A DNA stretch of 64,000 nucleotides from Sphingomonas sp. URHD0057 (GTDB lineage Bacteria > Pseudomonadota > Alphaproteobacteria > Sphingomonadales > Sphingomonadaceae): assembly GCF_000620665.1 (NCBI RefSeq), contig NZ_KK211162.1, forward strand, positions 124,001 through 188,000, written 5' to 3'. Numbering within the stretch: the first letter of the stretch is position 1; each line of letters starts with the position of its first letter. The notes beneath the pieces are model-generated. The model worked only from the letters and a program-made list of their open reading frames with translations. It did not search any database and was not told where the DNA came from. Below are positions 18,302-28,084 of the stretch, one piece after another. The position numbers and the translations under genes were made by a program.

Positions 18302-19222
18302 CTACTCGGGAAGAAACTCCGGAACGGACAAATAGCGCTCGCCGGTGTCGTAGTTGAAAGTGAGGACACGCGGCCGATCGCCGAGTTCGGGAAGTTTTTG
18401 AGCAACGCCGGCGAGCGCCGCACCGGACGAGATTCCGATCAACAAGCCCTCTTCGGTGGCCGCGCGCCGTGCCATTTCCTTCGCGTCATTGGCATCGACG
18501 TCGATCACTCCGTCGAGGATGTCCGTGTTGAGAATGGATGGAATGAAATTGGCGCCGAGGCCCTGGATCGGGTGCGGCCCCGGTTTGCCGCCGTTGAGAA
18601 TCGGCGACAGCGCCGGCTCGACCGCGAACACCTTGAGGTTGGGCCATTCGGGCTTCAGCACCTCGGCGCAGGCGGTGATGTGGCCGCCGGTGCCGACGCC
18701 GGTGATGATGGCGTCCAGCGGATTGTCGGCGAAGTCGCGAAGGATCTCCTGCGCCGTCGTGCGGCGGTGGACTTCGACGTTGGCCGGATTGTCGAATTGC
18801 TGGGGCATCCAGCTGCCCGGCGTCTGATCGATCAGCTCCTGTGCCCGGGCTACCGCGCCCGACATGCCCTTTTCCTTCGGCGTCAGATCGAAAGTCGCGC
18901 CATAGGCGAGCATCAGTCGGCGGCGCTCGATGCTCATGCTTTCGGGCATGACGAGGATGAGCTTATAGCCCTTGACCGCCGCGACCATGGCGAGGCCGAT
19001 GCCGGTGTTGCCGGAGGTCGGCTCGATGATCGTTCCGCCAGGCTGCAGCTTCTCCGATCGTTCGGCATCTTCGATCATCGCCAACGCGATGCGGTCCTTG
19101 ATCGATGCTCCAGGGTTGGCTCGCTCGGACTTCATCCAGACTTCGGCGCGGTCGCCAAACAACCGGTTGATGCGAATGTGCGGGGTATTGCCAATCGTTT
19201 CGAGGATGTTGGCGGCCTTCAT
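18302..19222 (-). CDS. cysK: Cysteine synthase A (O-acetylserine sulfhydrylase)
   Basis: 306 aa, PLP-dependent. It makes L-cysteine from O-acetyl-L-serine and sulfide. The PLP lysine lies in [14 protein letters not shown] at about residue 42, the substrate loop is [12 protein letters not shown], and the phosphate-binding glycine loop is [16 protein letters not shown]. The C-terminal [13 protein letters not shown] is typical. Its GGAGG ribosome-binding site is embedded in the last codons of the upstream MFS gene, only three bases away. The two are therefore probably translated from one message. Confidence 0.95.
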   Translation of the reverse strand: MKAANILETIGNTPHIRINRLFGDRAEVWMKSERANPGASIKDRIALAMIEDAERSEKLQPGGTIIEPTSGNTGIGLAMVAAVKGYKLILVMPESMSIERRRLMLAYGATFDLTPKEKGMSGAVARAQELIDQTPGSWMPQQFDNPANVEVHRRTTAQEILRDFADNPLDAIITGVGTGGHITACAEVLKPEWPNLKVFAVEPALSPILNGGKPGPHPIQGLGANFIPSILNTDILDGVIDVDANDAKEMARRAATEEGLLIGISSGAALAGVAQKLPELGDRPRVLTFNYDTGERYLSVPEFLPE

Positions 19223-19225
19223 GCC

Positions 19226-20530
19226 TTAAGTCTCCTCCAGGGGGGCGGTGGCCAAATCGGGTGGATCGAAGGTTTTTGCAAGTCGTAGTTGGGGGAACCA
19301 CCAAGCCCAGAGGAATACGACGGCGACCGCGCCGAAGCCGCCCGCGATCACTGCGGTTACTGGACCTATGAGCGCACCGAGGAAGCCCGATTCGGCCTCC
19401 CCGAGCTCGTTCGAGGCGGAGATGAAGAGAGACGAAACTGCGCCGACGCGACCGCGCATGGCGTCGGGTGTGTAGAGCTGGATCAAGGATTGGCGGACAT
19501 AAACGGAGAACATGTCGGCGGCGCCGAGCAGCGCTAGGCAACTGAGCGACAGCGGCATCCAGCGGGAGAAACCGAAGACGATGGTCGCGGCGCCGAATAT
19601 GCCGACCGCGCCGAGCATCTTGAGCCCCACATTGTGTTTCAACGGCCGGACCGAGAAGAAGACTGCCGTCAGAGTTGCGCCGACGGCGGGCGCGGCGCGG
19701 AGGTGGCCAAGGCCTTCCGGTCCGGCGTGAAGCACGTCGCGGGCGAACACCGGAAGCATGGCGGTGGCTCCCCCCAACAGCACCGCGAACAAGTCGAGGC
19801 TGATGGCGCCGAGCACCAGCTTGTTGTGGCGGACGTAGTGCAGCCCTTCGACCATCTGCGCCCACGGGCTCGGGCCTCTGGCAATGGTTGGGCGCTCGAC
19901 GCGTTGGATTGCAACCAGCCCGCCAAGCGAGACGGCGAAGAGAAGCGCGCTGGCCGCATAGGGCGCGTACGGCGCGGCGGCGTAGAGATAGCCGCCGAGG
20001 GCCGGACCGAGGATCGCTCCGGTCTGCCACGCGATCGACGATAGCGCGATGGCGCGCGGCAGGATCTCGCGCGGCACCAGGTTCGGCGCGAGCGCGCTGA
20101 GCGCGGGGCCGGCGAAGGCGCGCGCGACTCCGAGCAAGGCGGCGACGACGTAAAGCACCTCAAGTGTCGTCGTGCCGGCCCAGGCGAAGGCTGCAAGTGC
20201 GAGGGCGCAACCGAGCTCGAGCGCGACGGAGGCTCGCGCGATCCATCGTCGGTCCACCCGGTCCGCGGTCCAGCCGGTGATCAACGTCAGCAGGAATAGC
20301 GGAACGAACTGGACGACGCCGATGATGCCGAGCCGCAGCGCGGCCTCCTTGAGCCCCATGGTCTCGCGGGCGATGTCGTAGACCTGCCAGCCGATGACGA
20401 TGACCATCGCCATCTGGCCGATGGTTGCGGTCAGGCGAGCTAGCCAGAAGTACCGGAAATCACGGATGCGCAGCGGTTCGGGGAGAAAGCTCACCCGACC
20501 GCGCCTAGCGGCGCGCTTCGGGCGCTTCAA
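19226..20530 (-). CDS. MFS transporter (MFS_3/EntS-like)
   Basis: 434 aa with about 12 membrane segments. The start LRIRDFRYFWLARLTATIGQ and the loop TGWTADRVDRRWIARAS are typical of the DHA-type MFS_3 group that includes enterobactin exporter EntS and macrolide pumps. It likely exports a small molecule by proton antiport. The ATG at 20530 overlaps the upstream antiporter by 26 bases; a GTG at 20494 (MSFLPEPLRIRDF) would avoid the overlap and is an equally good start. The order antiporter-MFS-cysK on one strand looks like an operon. Confidence 0.88.
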   Translation of the reverse strand: MKRPKRAARRGRVSFLPEPLRIRDFRYFWLARLTATIGQMAMVIVIGWQVYDIARETMGLKEAALRLGIIGVVQFVPLFLLTLITGWTADRVDRRWIARASVALELGCALALAAFAWAGTTTLEVLYVVAALLGVARAFAGPALSALAPNLVPREILPRAIALSSIAWQTGAILGPALGGYLYAAAPYAPYAASALLFAVSLGGLVAIQRVERPTIARGPSPWAQMVEGLHYVRHNKLVLGAISLDLFAVLLGGATAMLPVFARDVLHAGPEGLGHLRAAPAVGATLTAVFFSVRPLKHNVGLKMLGAVGIFGAATIVFGFSRWMPLSLSCLALLGAADMFSVYVRQSLIQLYTPDAMRGRVGAVSSLFISASNELGEAESGFLGALIGPVTAVIAGGFGAVAVVFLWAWWFPQLRLAKTFDPPDLATAPLEET

Positions 20531-21710
20531 CGGCGGTGAGCGATAGGCGCTTGATGAGCCACGGCATCGTCAGCCCCTGGACGAGGATCGAAAAGCCGAC
20601 GACGACGAAGGCGACGACGATGATCGCGGTCCGCTCGGGAACGCTCGGCGGCACGGCCAGCGCCAGGGCCAGCGCGAGCGCCCCCCTGAGGCCGCCCCAG
20701 AACAACGTGTGCTGATAGCTGGCCGGAAGTTTCCACCGCGTTGCGCTGAACAAAGCGGCGAGCGGATAGATCGAGATCGCCCGTCCGAGGAGCACCAAGA
20801 CAATGGCGATCGCGCCGACCGCGCCTAACTGCAGGAGCGGCAGGCTGGCGGTGTTCAGGCCGATCAGGATGAAGATCAGGCTGTTGGCGAGGAAAGCAAA
20901 ATATTCCCAGGCGTGAAGAACGCGGGTCTTGCCTTCTTCGGACAAGGCGGCGCCCCAGCCGAGATTGCCGACCACCAGGCCGGCGGCGAGCGCGCTGATG
21001 ATGCCTGAGGCATGCAGATCCTCGGCGAGCAGGAACGAGCCATAGGCCGCGATCGTGGTCAGCGTGATCTCGACCAGCGGATCGTTGGTGCGCCCGACAA
21101 TAAGCAGGATGACGCCGCTGACGGCGAGGCCGATGGCGACCCCGCCGCCGAGCGTCCACAGGAACTCGGGAACGACGCTGGCCGCGCTCGCCGACGCGCC
21201 GGCCGCAATCGCCGAGAGGACCGCGAACCCGACCGCGGCGACGCCGTCGTTCAGGAGGCTTTCGGATTCGACCACCATCGACACCCGTGGGGCGCAGTTC
21301 ATCTCGCGGAAGGCGGCGATCACCGAAACCGGGTCGGTGGCCGCGATCAGCACGCCGAACAGTGCGGCGCCGATCCAGCTCCAGCCGACGGCGTAATGCA
21401 TTCCTGCCGCGACGACCGCGGCAGCGATCGCGACCCCGGCAAAGGCAAGCGTCAGGGTCAGCGGCAGCTCGTCCCTGAATCGCTTCCATTCGAGCTGCAG
21501 CGCGGCCTCGAACACCAAAGGTGGAAGCAGGACATTGAAGATCAATGCACGCGACAGCGGCAGCTGGGGAGCATTGGGCAGCAAGGCGATCGCGAACCCC
21601 GCGACGACCAGACCGACGATGTACGGCAGTCCGATCTTGCGGGTCAGCATCGCAATCAGGCAGGCGACGAGGAGGAGCACCCCGATCGGGGCAAGCGAGG
21701 CGCCGGTCAT
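20505..21710 (-). CDS. CPA1 family Na+/H+ antiporter
   Basis: 401 aa with about 12 membrane helices of the Na_H_Exchanger family. The central acidic pair expected for ion binding appears in the region ATDPVSVIAAFREM, followed by VVESESLLNDGVAAVGFAVL, the signature stretch of NhaP/NhaK-type CPA1 antiporters. It expels Na+ (or K+) from the cytosol in exchange for protons. The protein ends shortly after the last helix, without the long cytosolic tail seen in some NhaP proteins. It is first in the antiporter-MFS-cysK run. Confidence 0.92.
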   Translation of the reverse strand: MTGASLAPIGVLLLVACLIAMLTRKIGLPYIVGLVVAGFAIALLPNAPQLPLSRALIFNVLLPPLVFEAALQLEWKRFRDELPLTLTLAFAGVAIAAAVVAAGMHYAVGWSWIGAALFGVLIAATDPVSVIAAFREMNCAPRVSMVVESESLLNDGVAAVGFAVLSAIAAGASASAASVVPEFLWTLGGGVAIGLAVSGVILLIVGRTNDPLVEITLTTIAAYGSFLLAEDLHASGIISALAAGLVVGNLGWGAALSEEGKTRVLHAWEYFAFLANSLIFILIGLNTASLPLLQLGAVGAIAIVLVLLGRAISIYPLAALFSATRWKLPASYQHTLFWGGLRGALALALALAVPPSVPERTAIIVVAFVVVGFSILVQGLTMPWLIKRLSLTAVEAPEARR

Positions 21711-21813
21711 GGGCGGGCCTTAACAAGCGAAATCATCGCCGTCTGCCGAAAGCGTTCTTGCTGTGGTGGGGGCAGCATTCTACCGCACGGCGCTTCGCGG
21801 AGGAGAGGAACCA

Positions 21814-23544
21814 ATGCGCCAATTCCTGACGGCATCGGCTATCGCTTTGGCATTGCTTGCGACCGGGTGTCGCGTCTCGAACACTCCCGAGGGCGGAAAC
21901 GCCGCGGGCGCCGCGCAGACGAATGACTGGCCGTCCTTCGTCAACGCGTTCATCGAGGCGAGATTTCGCGCGGATCCAGGCTTCGCCGTGACGCAGGGTC
22001 GCCATGAGTTCGACGGGCAGATCGCCGACCTGTCCGGCCCCGCCATCGCGGCCGAGGTCGATCGCCTGAAGAAAGCCATTTCGGATGCCGAAGCCTTCGA
22101 CAACCTCACCGCCGAGCAGCGTTACGAGCGCGATTACCTGGTCGCCGTCGCCCAGGGGCAGCTGTTCTGGCTCGACCCGGCCGGTGCCGATCGGCTCCAT
22201 CACAACCCGGCGTCTTATCTCGGCTACCTCGACCCTTCGGTCTATGTGACGGTGCCCTATGCGCCCAAAGAACAGCGGCTGAAGTCGTACATAAAGTTCC
22301 TCCAGAACGTGCCGCGCGCGGCGGCGCAAATGCGCGCCAACATCCAGACGCCGATGGCGACGAGTTTCGTCGACTATGGGAAGAGCGCGTTCGGCGGCTT
22401 CGCCGAATATTATCCGGGTGACGGCATGGCGGCGTGGCAGGGCGTCGGGACGCCGGAGGACCAGCAGGCGCTGAAAACCGCGACCGACGATGCCGGCAAA
22501 GCGATGCAGGAGACTGCCGCCTGGGTCGAAAGCCAGCGCGCCTCGTCCAAACCCAATTTCCCGCTCGGCAAGGCCAAGTTCCAGCGCATGCTCGCCGATA
22601 CCGAGATGGTGACGACCCCGGTCGAGGAGCTTGAGCAGATCGGCCGCGCCGACCTTGCCGCCAACCAGAAGCTGCTCGGCGAGGCATGCTCACGCTATGC
22701 CCCCGGCCAGGCGATCCCTGCCTGCATGGACAAGATGAACGCGAAAAAGCCGGCCGGCGGACCGGTTGCCGGCGCCAGGGCGCAGCTCGCCGGCTTGAAG
22801 CAGTTCATCATCGACCACGACATCGTGACGATCCCGGGCAACGAGCAGGCCAAGGTCGAGGAAGCGCCGGCCTACCAACGGCAAAACGCCGCCTACATCA
22901 ACATCCCTGGGCCGTATGAGAAGGGCCTGCCGTCGGTCTATTACATCGCTCCGCCGGACCCGACCTGGTCGAAGGCGATGCAGGATGCGTTCATCCCCGG
23001 CGAAGCCGACCTGCTCTACACTTCGGTGCACGAGGTGTGGCCGGGCCACTTCCTGAATTTCCTTCACGCCAACCGCTCGAAGTTCCTGTTCGGACGGGTG
23101 TTCGTCGGCTACGCGTTCGCCGAAGGATGGGCGCATTACGCCGAGGAGATGATGCGGGTCTCCGGGCTTCGCGCGGGCGATGACGAGGCGCTGATCGGCC
23201 AGCTCTCCAATGCGCTGCTCCGGGATTGTCGCTTCCTCTCGGCGATCGGCATGCACACCGGGTCGATGACGCAGGCGCAGAGCTTCGATTTGTTCCGCAA
23301 CCAATGCTACCAGGACGAAGGCAACGCGAAGCAGCAGGCGGCACGCGGCACCTATGACCCCGCCTATCTCAATTACACGATGGGCAAGCTGATGATCCGC
23401 AAGCTCCGCGACGACTGGGCGGCGACCCGCGGCGGACAGAAAGCGTGGAAGGCATTCCACGACCAGTTCCTGAGCTACGGCGGCCCGCCAATCCCGCTCG
23501 TCCGGCAGCAGATGATGGGCGGCAAGGCCGAGGCGGTGTTTTAG
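21814..23544 (+). CDS. DUF885 family lipoprotein, probable zinc metallopeptidase
   Basis: 576 aa. The ATG at 21814 has AGGAGAGG upstream. The signal peptide ends in a lipobox (LLATGC), so it is a predicted lipoprotein. The DUF885 core carries SVHEVWPGHFLNF (an HExxPGH zinc motif) and YAFAEGWAHYAEEMM, matching gluzincin-like metallopeptidases of this family. It presumably acts on peptides in the periplasm or at the outer membrane; specificity is unknown. It is a single gene transcribed away from the antiporter operon, 38 bases before radA. Confidence 0.9.
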   Translation: MRQFLTASAIALALLATGCRVSNTPEGGNAAGAAQTNDWPSFVNAFIEARFRADPGFAVTQGRHEFDGQIADLSGPAIAAEVDRLKKAISDAEAFDNLTAEQRYERDYLVAVAQGQLFWLDPAGADRLHHNPASYLGYLDPSVYVTVPYAPKEQRLKSYIKFLQNVPRAAAQMRANIQTPMATSFVDYGKSAFGGFAEYYPGDGMAAWQGVGTPEDQQALKTATDDAGKAMQETAAWVESQRASSKPNFPLGKAKFQRMLADTEMVTTPVEELEQIGRADLAANQKLLGEACSRYAPGQAIPACMDKMNAKKPAGGPVAGARAQLAGLKQFIIDHDIVTIPGNEQAKVEEAPAYQRQNAAYINIPGPYEKGLPSVYYIAPPDPTWSKAMQDAFIPGEADLLYTSVHEVWPGHFLNFLHANRSKFLFGRVFVGYAFAEGWAHYAEEMMRVSGLRAGDDEALIGQLSNALLRDCRFLSAIGMHTGSMTQAQSFDLFRNQCYQDEGNAKQQAARGTYDPAYLNYTMGKLMIRKLRDDWAATRGGQKAWKAFHDQFLSYGGPPIPLVRQQMMGGKAEAVF

Positions 23545-23582
23545 CGCTTCACGTTCGCTGTTTGTTCCGGTAAGCTGCAGCG

Positions 23583-24947
23583 ATGGCGAAGGTCAAACCG
23601 CGTTACGTCTGCCAGGCCTGCGGGTCGGTGTCGCACCGGTGGCAGGGGCAGTGCGCCGATTGCGCCGAATGGAACTCGCTGGTGCAGGAATCGGCCGAGG
23701 TGTCGAGCATCTTCGCCGCCAAGCACAACCTCCAAGGCGGCGGGCGCCGGATCCAGCTGGTCGGACTCGAGACTCCAGCGGCGCTGCCCGACCGTCTACC
23801 GTCGGGGATCGCCGAGTTCGACCGTGCGATCGGCGGCGGCATCGTTGCGGGCTCGGCGCTGCTCGTCGGCGGTGATCCGGGGATCGGTAAGTCGACGCTT
23901 TTGCTCCAGGTCGCGGCGCGGCTGGCGGCGGCCGGGCGCGACGTCGTCTATGTCTCAGGCGAGGAATCGGCCGAGCAGGTGCGGTTGCGCGCGGTGCGGC
24001 TCGGCCTCGGCGCAGCGCCGGTGCGGCTCGCGGCGGCGACCTCGGTGCGCGACATCCTGACCACGGTCACCGATGACCCGCCTGCGCTGCTGGTCATCGA
24101 TTCGATCCAGACCATGCACTCCGACCTGATCGAGGGCGCGCCCGGCACGGTCAGCCAGGTCCGCGCCTCGGCGCAGGAGCTGGTGCGATTCGCCAAGGAG
24201 CGCGGCACCGCAGTGGTGCTCGTCGGCCATGTCACTAAGGACGGCACCATCGCCGGCCCGCGCGTGCTCGAGCATATGGTCGACACCGTGCTGAGCTTCG
24301 AGGGCGAGCGCAGCCACCAGTACCGCATCCTCCGCGCGATGAAGAATCGCTTCGGCGGCACCGACGAGATCGGCGTATTCGCGATGGAGACCGAAGGGCT
24401 GACCGAGGTGCCCAACCCGTCGGCGCTGTTCCTGACCCACCGCGGCGAGCCGGTCAGCGGCACCAGCGTGTTCCCGGCGATGGAGGGTTCGCGGCCCGTG
24501 CTGGTCGAAATTCAGGCGCTGACCGTGCGGCTGGCGTCCGGCGCAACGCCAAGGCGTGCAGCCGTTGGCTGGGACAGTGGCCGGCTGGCGATGATTCTTG
24601 CGGTGCTGGAAGCGCGCTGCGGGATGAGTTTCGCGACCGCGGAAGTGTATCTGAACGTCGCCGGCGGTTACCGCCTGAGCGACCCCGCGGCGGACCTCGC
24701 GGTTGCGGCCGCTCTGGTTTCGGCGATGTCCGAGCGGCCGGTGCCGTCGGAAGCAGTCGTGCTGGGAGAGATTGCGTTGTCGGGCGAGATTCGACCGGTT
24801 GCGCACGCGGGATTGCGGTTAAAGGAATCGGCCAAGCTCGGCTTCGAAACCGGTTGGGTGCCGAAAGGCGTCAAAGGTGGCGAAGGGCTGCGATTGGCGG
24901 AATTCGGCAATCTGCGCGGGCTGGTGGATCAAATCCTGGGGCGCTAG
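23583..24947 (+). CDS. radA: DNA repair protein RadA
   Basis: 454 aa, full length for RadA/Sms. An N-terminal C4 zinc finger (YVCQACGSVS and GQCADC) precedes a RecA-like ATPase with Walker A GGDPGIGKSTLL (about residue 97). The RadA-specific motif MKNRFGGTDEIGVF follows, and the C-terminus is a Lon-protease-like domain. It promotes branch migration and processing of recombination intermediates. In many alphaproteobacteria radA is followed by cvpA; here a GNAT gene and a TonB-dependent receptor lie between them. Confidence 0.97.
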   Translation: MAKVKPRYVCQACGSVSHRWQGQCADCAEWNSLVQESAEVSSIFAAKHNLQGGGRRIQLVGLETPAALPDRLPSGIAEFDRAIGGGIVAGSALLVGGDPGIGKSTLLLQVAARLAAAGRDVVYVSGEESAEQVRLRAVRLGLGAAPVRLAAATSVRDILTTVTDDPPALLVIDSIQTMHSDLIEGAPGTVSQVRASAQELVRFAKERGTAVVLVGHVTKDGTIAGPRVLEHMVDTVLSFEGERSHQYRILRAMKNRFGGTDEIGVFAMETEGLTEVPNPSALFLTHRGEPVSGTSVFPAMEGSRPVLVEIQALTVRLASGATPRRAAVGWDSGRLAMILAVLEARCGMSFATAEVYLNVAGGYRLSDPAADLAVAAALVSAMSERPVPSEAVVLGEIALSGEIRPVAHAGLRLKESAKLGFETGWVPKGVKGGEGLRLAEFGNLRGLVDQILGR

Positions 24948-24984
24948 GCGCAAGGGCTTGAGGGACTCTCGGAAGGCAGCGATC

Positions 24985-25491
24985 ATGATCGTCCGCGATG
25001 CCCAGCCGCCGGACTATCCGGCCGTCGCGGAGCTGATGCGCGCTTTCATTCGATGGCATTATGACCGCCACGCCTCCGACCGGGCGCTGATCGACAGCTA
25101 TTTCGATGATGCGACGTACGAGGCGGAGCTCGGCAACCTGCCCGGCTATTATGCGCCGCCGACGGGCGCTCTGCTCGTCGCCGAGATCGACGGCAAGGTC
25201 GTCGGCTGCGTCGCGTTGAAGCCGTTGGACGACCGGCGTTGCGAGATGAAGCGACTGTTTGTCGATCCCGCTGCGCACGGCACCGGGGCGGGACAGGCCC
25301 TGGCGCGCGCGATCATCGAGCGCGGGAAGCGGCTGGGCCATTCGAAGATGTTGCTCGACACAGGGCCAAAGCAAGTCGAGGCGCAGACGCTCTATCGCAA
25401 GCTCGGCTTTCGCGATGCGGAGCCTTATTACGACATGTCGCCGGAGCTGAGAGACTGGCTCGTGTTCATGGAGCGGGACCTCGGCGACTGA
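24985..25491 (+). CDS. GNAT family N-acetyltransferase
   Basis: 168 aa from the ATG at 24985, which has GGAAGG upstream; the longer in-frame version overlaps radA and is unlikely. The GNAT acetyl-CoA site is MKRLFVDPAAHGTGAGQALARAI (motif A, HGTGAG), followed by LDTGPKQVEAQTLYRKLGF (motif B). It transfers an acetyl group to an unknown small molecule or protein amine in the cytosol. Position right after radA suggests co-transcription but gives no clue to substrate. Confidence 0.88.
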   Translation: MIVRDAQPPDYPAVAELMRAFIRWHYDRHASDRALIDSYFDDATYEAELGNLPGYYAPPTGALLVAEIDGKVVGCVALKPLDDRRCEMKRLFVDPAAHGTGAGQALARAIIERGKRLGHSKMLLDTGPKQVEAQTLYRKLGFRDAEPYYDMSPELRDWLVFMERDLGD

Positions 25492-25581
25492 GACTCGCCC
25501 CTTCGCCCCTCAGTCGAACGCTTCCGCCACTTTGCCCCAAAGCGGTTCCGCGCCCGCGCCGCTCGAAGCAGCTTTGGCGCA

Positions 25582-27513
25582 ATGGTCCGCATGTCCCCAG
25601 CATCGGCGGCCGCCCTGGCGGTCTCGCTCGCTTTTGCTCCCGGCGCCGCGCTCGCCCAAAGCCGCGCGGACGAGAATGCCGTTACGCAGGCCGAGGATGC
25701 CTTCGGCTACAGCGTGGGCCGCGAGAGCCTCGGCATTTACGACGCCGACGATGCGCGGGGCTTTTCGCCGACCGCAGCGGGAAACCTGCGCATCGATGGT
25801 CTCTATTTTGCTCCCGTCGTTGGCTTGCCCGGACTGCTAATTGAATCCCAATCGATAAAAGTCGGGCTTTCCGCGCAGGGGTACCCCTTCGCTGCCCCAA
25901 GCGGGATCGTCGACATAAGCTTGCGTCGGCCAGCCGACTCACCTGGCGCTTCGGTGATCGTGAACGGCGACAGCTATGGTACGCTGGGCGCCGAACTCGA
26001 TGCGTCGCTGCCCGTGGCTTCGACACTGTCGATCGGAGTGGGTTTGAACATCGCCCGCTATCACTTCGCCGATGGGACTCGGAATCACGAGCACACGCAA
26101 GCTATGGTCGGCCGCTGGCGTCCAGCCCGGGGCGTCGAGATCGTGCCGTTCTGGAGCGCGTTTACCGACTACGATAACAACAGTTCGCCAGTTTACATCC
26201 CGGCCGGCGAGTTTCTCCCTCCACAACCCCGCGCCGGACACTTCACCGGACCCTGGTGGGACGGCATCAACCGCACGCACTTCAATTCGGGACTGCTGAC
26301 CTCGGTCGCGCTGTCAGACAATTGGTTGCTGCGCGCGGGCGTGTTCCGCTCGATCCGGCACCTGCGCAACGGCTTCACCTATCTGTTCGCAGACCTCCAG
26401 CCCGATGGACTGACGCATCGGATCATGTTCGCCGATCAGCCGTCGAACAACCGCGGCATCAGTGGCGAGGCTCGCCTGACCCGCACCGTCAGCGAAGGGC
26501 CGCGGCTGCACACGCTGCATGTCAGCCTGCGCGGTCGCGAGGTTCGCCGCGAATATGGCGGCGAGGACGAGATCGACGTCGGCGTTGGGTCGATGTTCGA
26601 GGATATCGATAGCCCGCGGCCGCAGTTCGCGTTCGGCGAGCAGTCGCGCGATCATGTCAGGCAATGGATCTATGGCGTCGCCTATGACGGCCGCTGGAAA
26701 AGTGTCGGCGAGCTTAGCTTCAGCATCTCGAAAACGGCCTACCGCAAGGATACCGACACTCCCGACGTGGATCTAACGTCCCGCGCGTCGCCGCTGCTTT
26801 ACAATGGAACCGTGACGCTGCTGCCGCTGCGCGGCGTCGCCGTTTACGGCGGCTATGCGCGCGGGTTCGAGGAGAATGGGTCGCCCCCGGCCAATGCCGT
26901 GAACCGCAGCGACGCGTTGCCGGCGATCCTCACCCGCCAGATCGATGGCGGCGTTCGCGTCGACCTCGCCCCGCACCTCAGGGCCGTCGCGGGCGTGTTC
27001 GATCTCAGCCGGCCCTATTTCGGCTTCGACCAGTCGAGCCACTATGTGCAGATCGGGACGACGCGCAGCCGCGGCGCGGAATTCTCGCTGTCCGGCAATG
27101 TTAGCGACCAGCTTGCCCTCGTCGCCGGCGGGGTCCTGCTGTCGCCCCGGGTCGAAGCCGATCCGAGCGCATCCGGCGCAATCGGCGCGCGCCCGGTCGG
27201 CATTCCCAGCCATATTTTCAGCCTCGATGCGAATTGGGACGCCGCGACGCTGGTTCGGGGCCTGTCCTTGGATGCGGCGCTGTCGCATCGTGGTCGGACG
27301 CCCGCGACCACGGACAATGCGGTTGAGCTGCCCGGGCGCGCCCAGCTCGACCTCGGCACGCGCTATCGGTTCGCCGTCGGCAAGGTGCGGGCGACCGCGC
27401 GCTTCCAGGTCGTAAATCTGTTCAACGAGCGCGGCTTCGTCGTCGGCGGACCCGGCGCCTACTTCCCGGTCGCCGCGCGCTCGGCTTCGGCGTACCTGAC
27501 CGTCGACCTCTAA
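25582..27513 (+). CDS. TonB-dependent outer-membrane receptor
   Basis: 643 aa. A signal peptide (MVRMSPASAAALAVSLAFAP to ALAQ) precedes a short plug region (NLRIDGLYFAPVVGLPGLLI, SIKVGLSAQGYPFAAPSGIV) and a long beta-barrel ending in a typical aromatic-rich last strand (FPVAARSASAYLTVDL). Such receptors import siderophores, vitamins or oligosaccharides using TonB energy. The barrel resembles siderophore-type receptors, but the ligand is not identifiable. No regulator or periplasmic partner is adjacent. A second ATG three codons in (25591) is also possible. No strong ribosome-binding site is visible. Confidence 0.85.
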   Translation: MVRMSPASAAALAVSLAFAPGAALAQSRADENAVTQAEDAFGYSVGRESLGIYDADDARGFSPTAAGNLRIDGLYFAPVVGLPGLLIESQSIKVGLSAQGYPFAAPSGIVDISLRRPADSPGASVIVNGDSYGTLGAELDASLPVASTLSIGVGLNIARYHFADGTRNHEHTQAMVGRWRPARGVEIVPFWSAFTDYDNNSSPVYIPAGEFLPPQPRAGHFTGPWWDGINRTHFNSGLLTSVALSDNWLLRAGVFRSIRHLRNGFTYLFADLQPDGLTHRIMFADQPSNNRGISGEARLTRTVSEGPRLHTLHVSLRGREVRREYGGEDEIDVGVGSMFEDIDSPRPQFAFGEQSRDHVRQWIYGVAYDGRWKSVGELSFSISKTAYRKDTDTPDVDLTSRASPLLYNGTVTLLPLRGVAVYGGYARGFEENGSPPANAVNRSDALPAILTRQIDGGVRVDLAPHLRAVAGVFDLSRPYFGFDQSSHYVQIGTTRSRGAEFSLSGNVSDQLALVAGGVLLSPRVEADPSASGAIGARPVGIPSHIFSLDANWDAATLVRGLSLDAALSHRGRTPATTDNAVELPGRAQLDLGTRYRFAVGKVRATARFQVVNLFNERGFVVGGPGAYFPVAARSASAYLTVDL

Positions 27514-27559
27514 TCCAAGCGCTCTCGCAAAGGGCATCAGACTTCGCTAGCCGAGCCGG

Positions 27560-28084
27560 GTGACCGCGCTCGACGTCTTCGTGTTCCTGCTCCTGTTCGG
27601 CAGCGCCGCCGTGGGGTTCGTGCGCGGGTTCGTGCATGAAGTCATCTCGCTGCTCGCCTGGATTGTCGCGATCGCCATGCTCAAGCTGTTCCACACCCAG
27701 CTGTGGACGGGGCTGATCAGCGCGTTCGGCTGGGGTTCGGCCGCCGCGGCGGTGATCGCCTTCGCGCTTCTGTTCGTGCCGAGCTTCCTGCTGGTGAAAC
27801 TGCTCGCCCGCTCGATCGGTGGCCGAACGCGGCGGCACGCCGTGCTCGGCCCGTTCGATCGCGTGCTCGGCGGGGGATTCGGCGCGCTCAAGGGCCTGCT
27901 TGGGGCGACTTTGTTCTTCCTGCTCGCCAATCTCGCCACGGATATGGTCTATGGGCCCGAGGCCGAGCGGCCGGCATGGATGAGCCATTCGCGGACCTAT
28001 CCGCTGCTGAACGCCAGTGGCCGCGCGATCGTCGACTGGGTCGAGGCGCGGCGGCTGCACCCCAAAAAGGTCGGCGAGGAATGA
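27560..28084 (+). CDS. cvpA: CvpA family inner-membrane protein
   Basis: 174 aa starting with a GTG (GTGACCGCG). Four membrane segments ([68 protein letters not shown]) are the usual CvpA layout. The family is needed for colicin V export in E. coli and more generally for envelope homeostasis; its mechanism is unknown. The stop overlaps the cysS start as ATGA, so translation of the two is coupled. Confidence 0.9.
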   Translation: MTALDVFVFLLLFGSAAVGFVRGFVHEVISLLAWIVAIAMLKLFHTQLWTGLISAFGWGSAAAAVIAFALLFVPSFLLVKLLARSIGGRTRRHAVLGPFDRVLGGGFGALKGLLGATLFFLLANLATDMVYGPEAERPAWMSHSRTYPLLNASGRAIVDWVEARRLHPKKVGEE

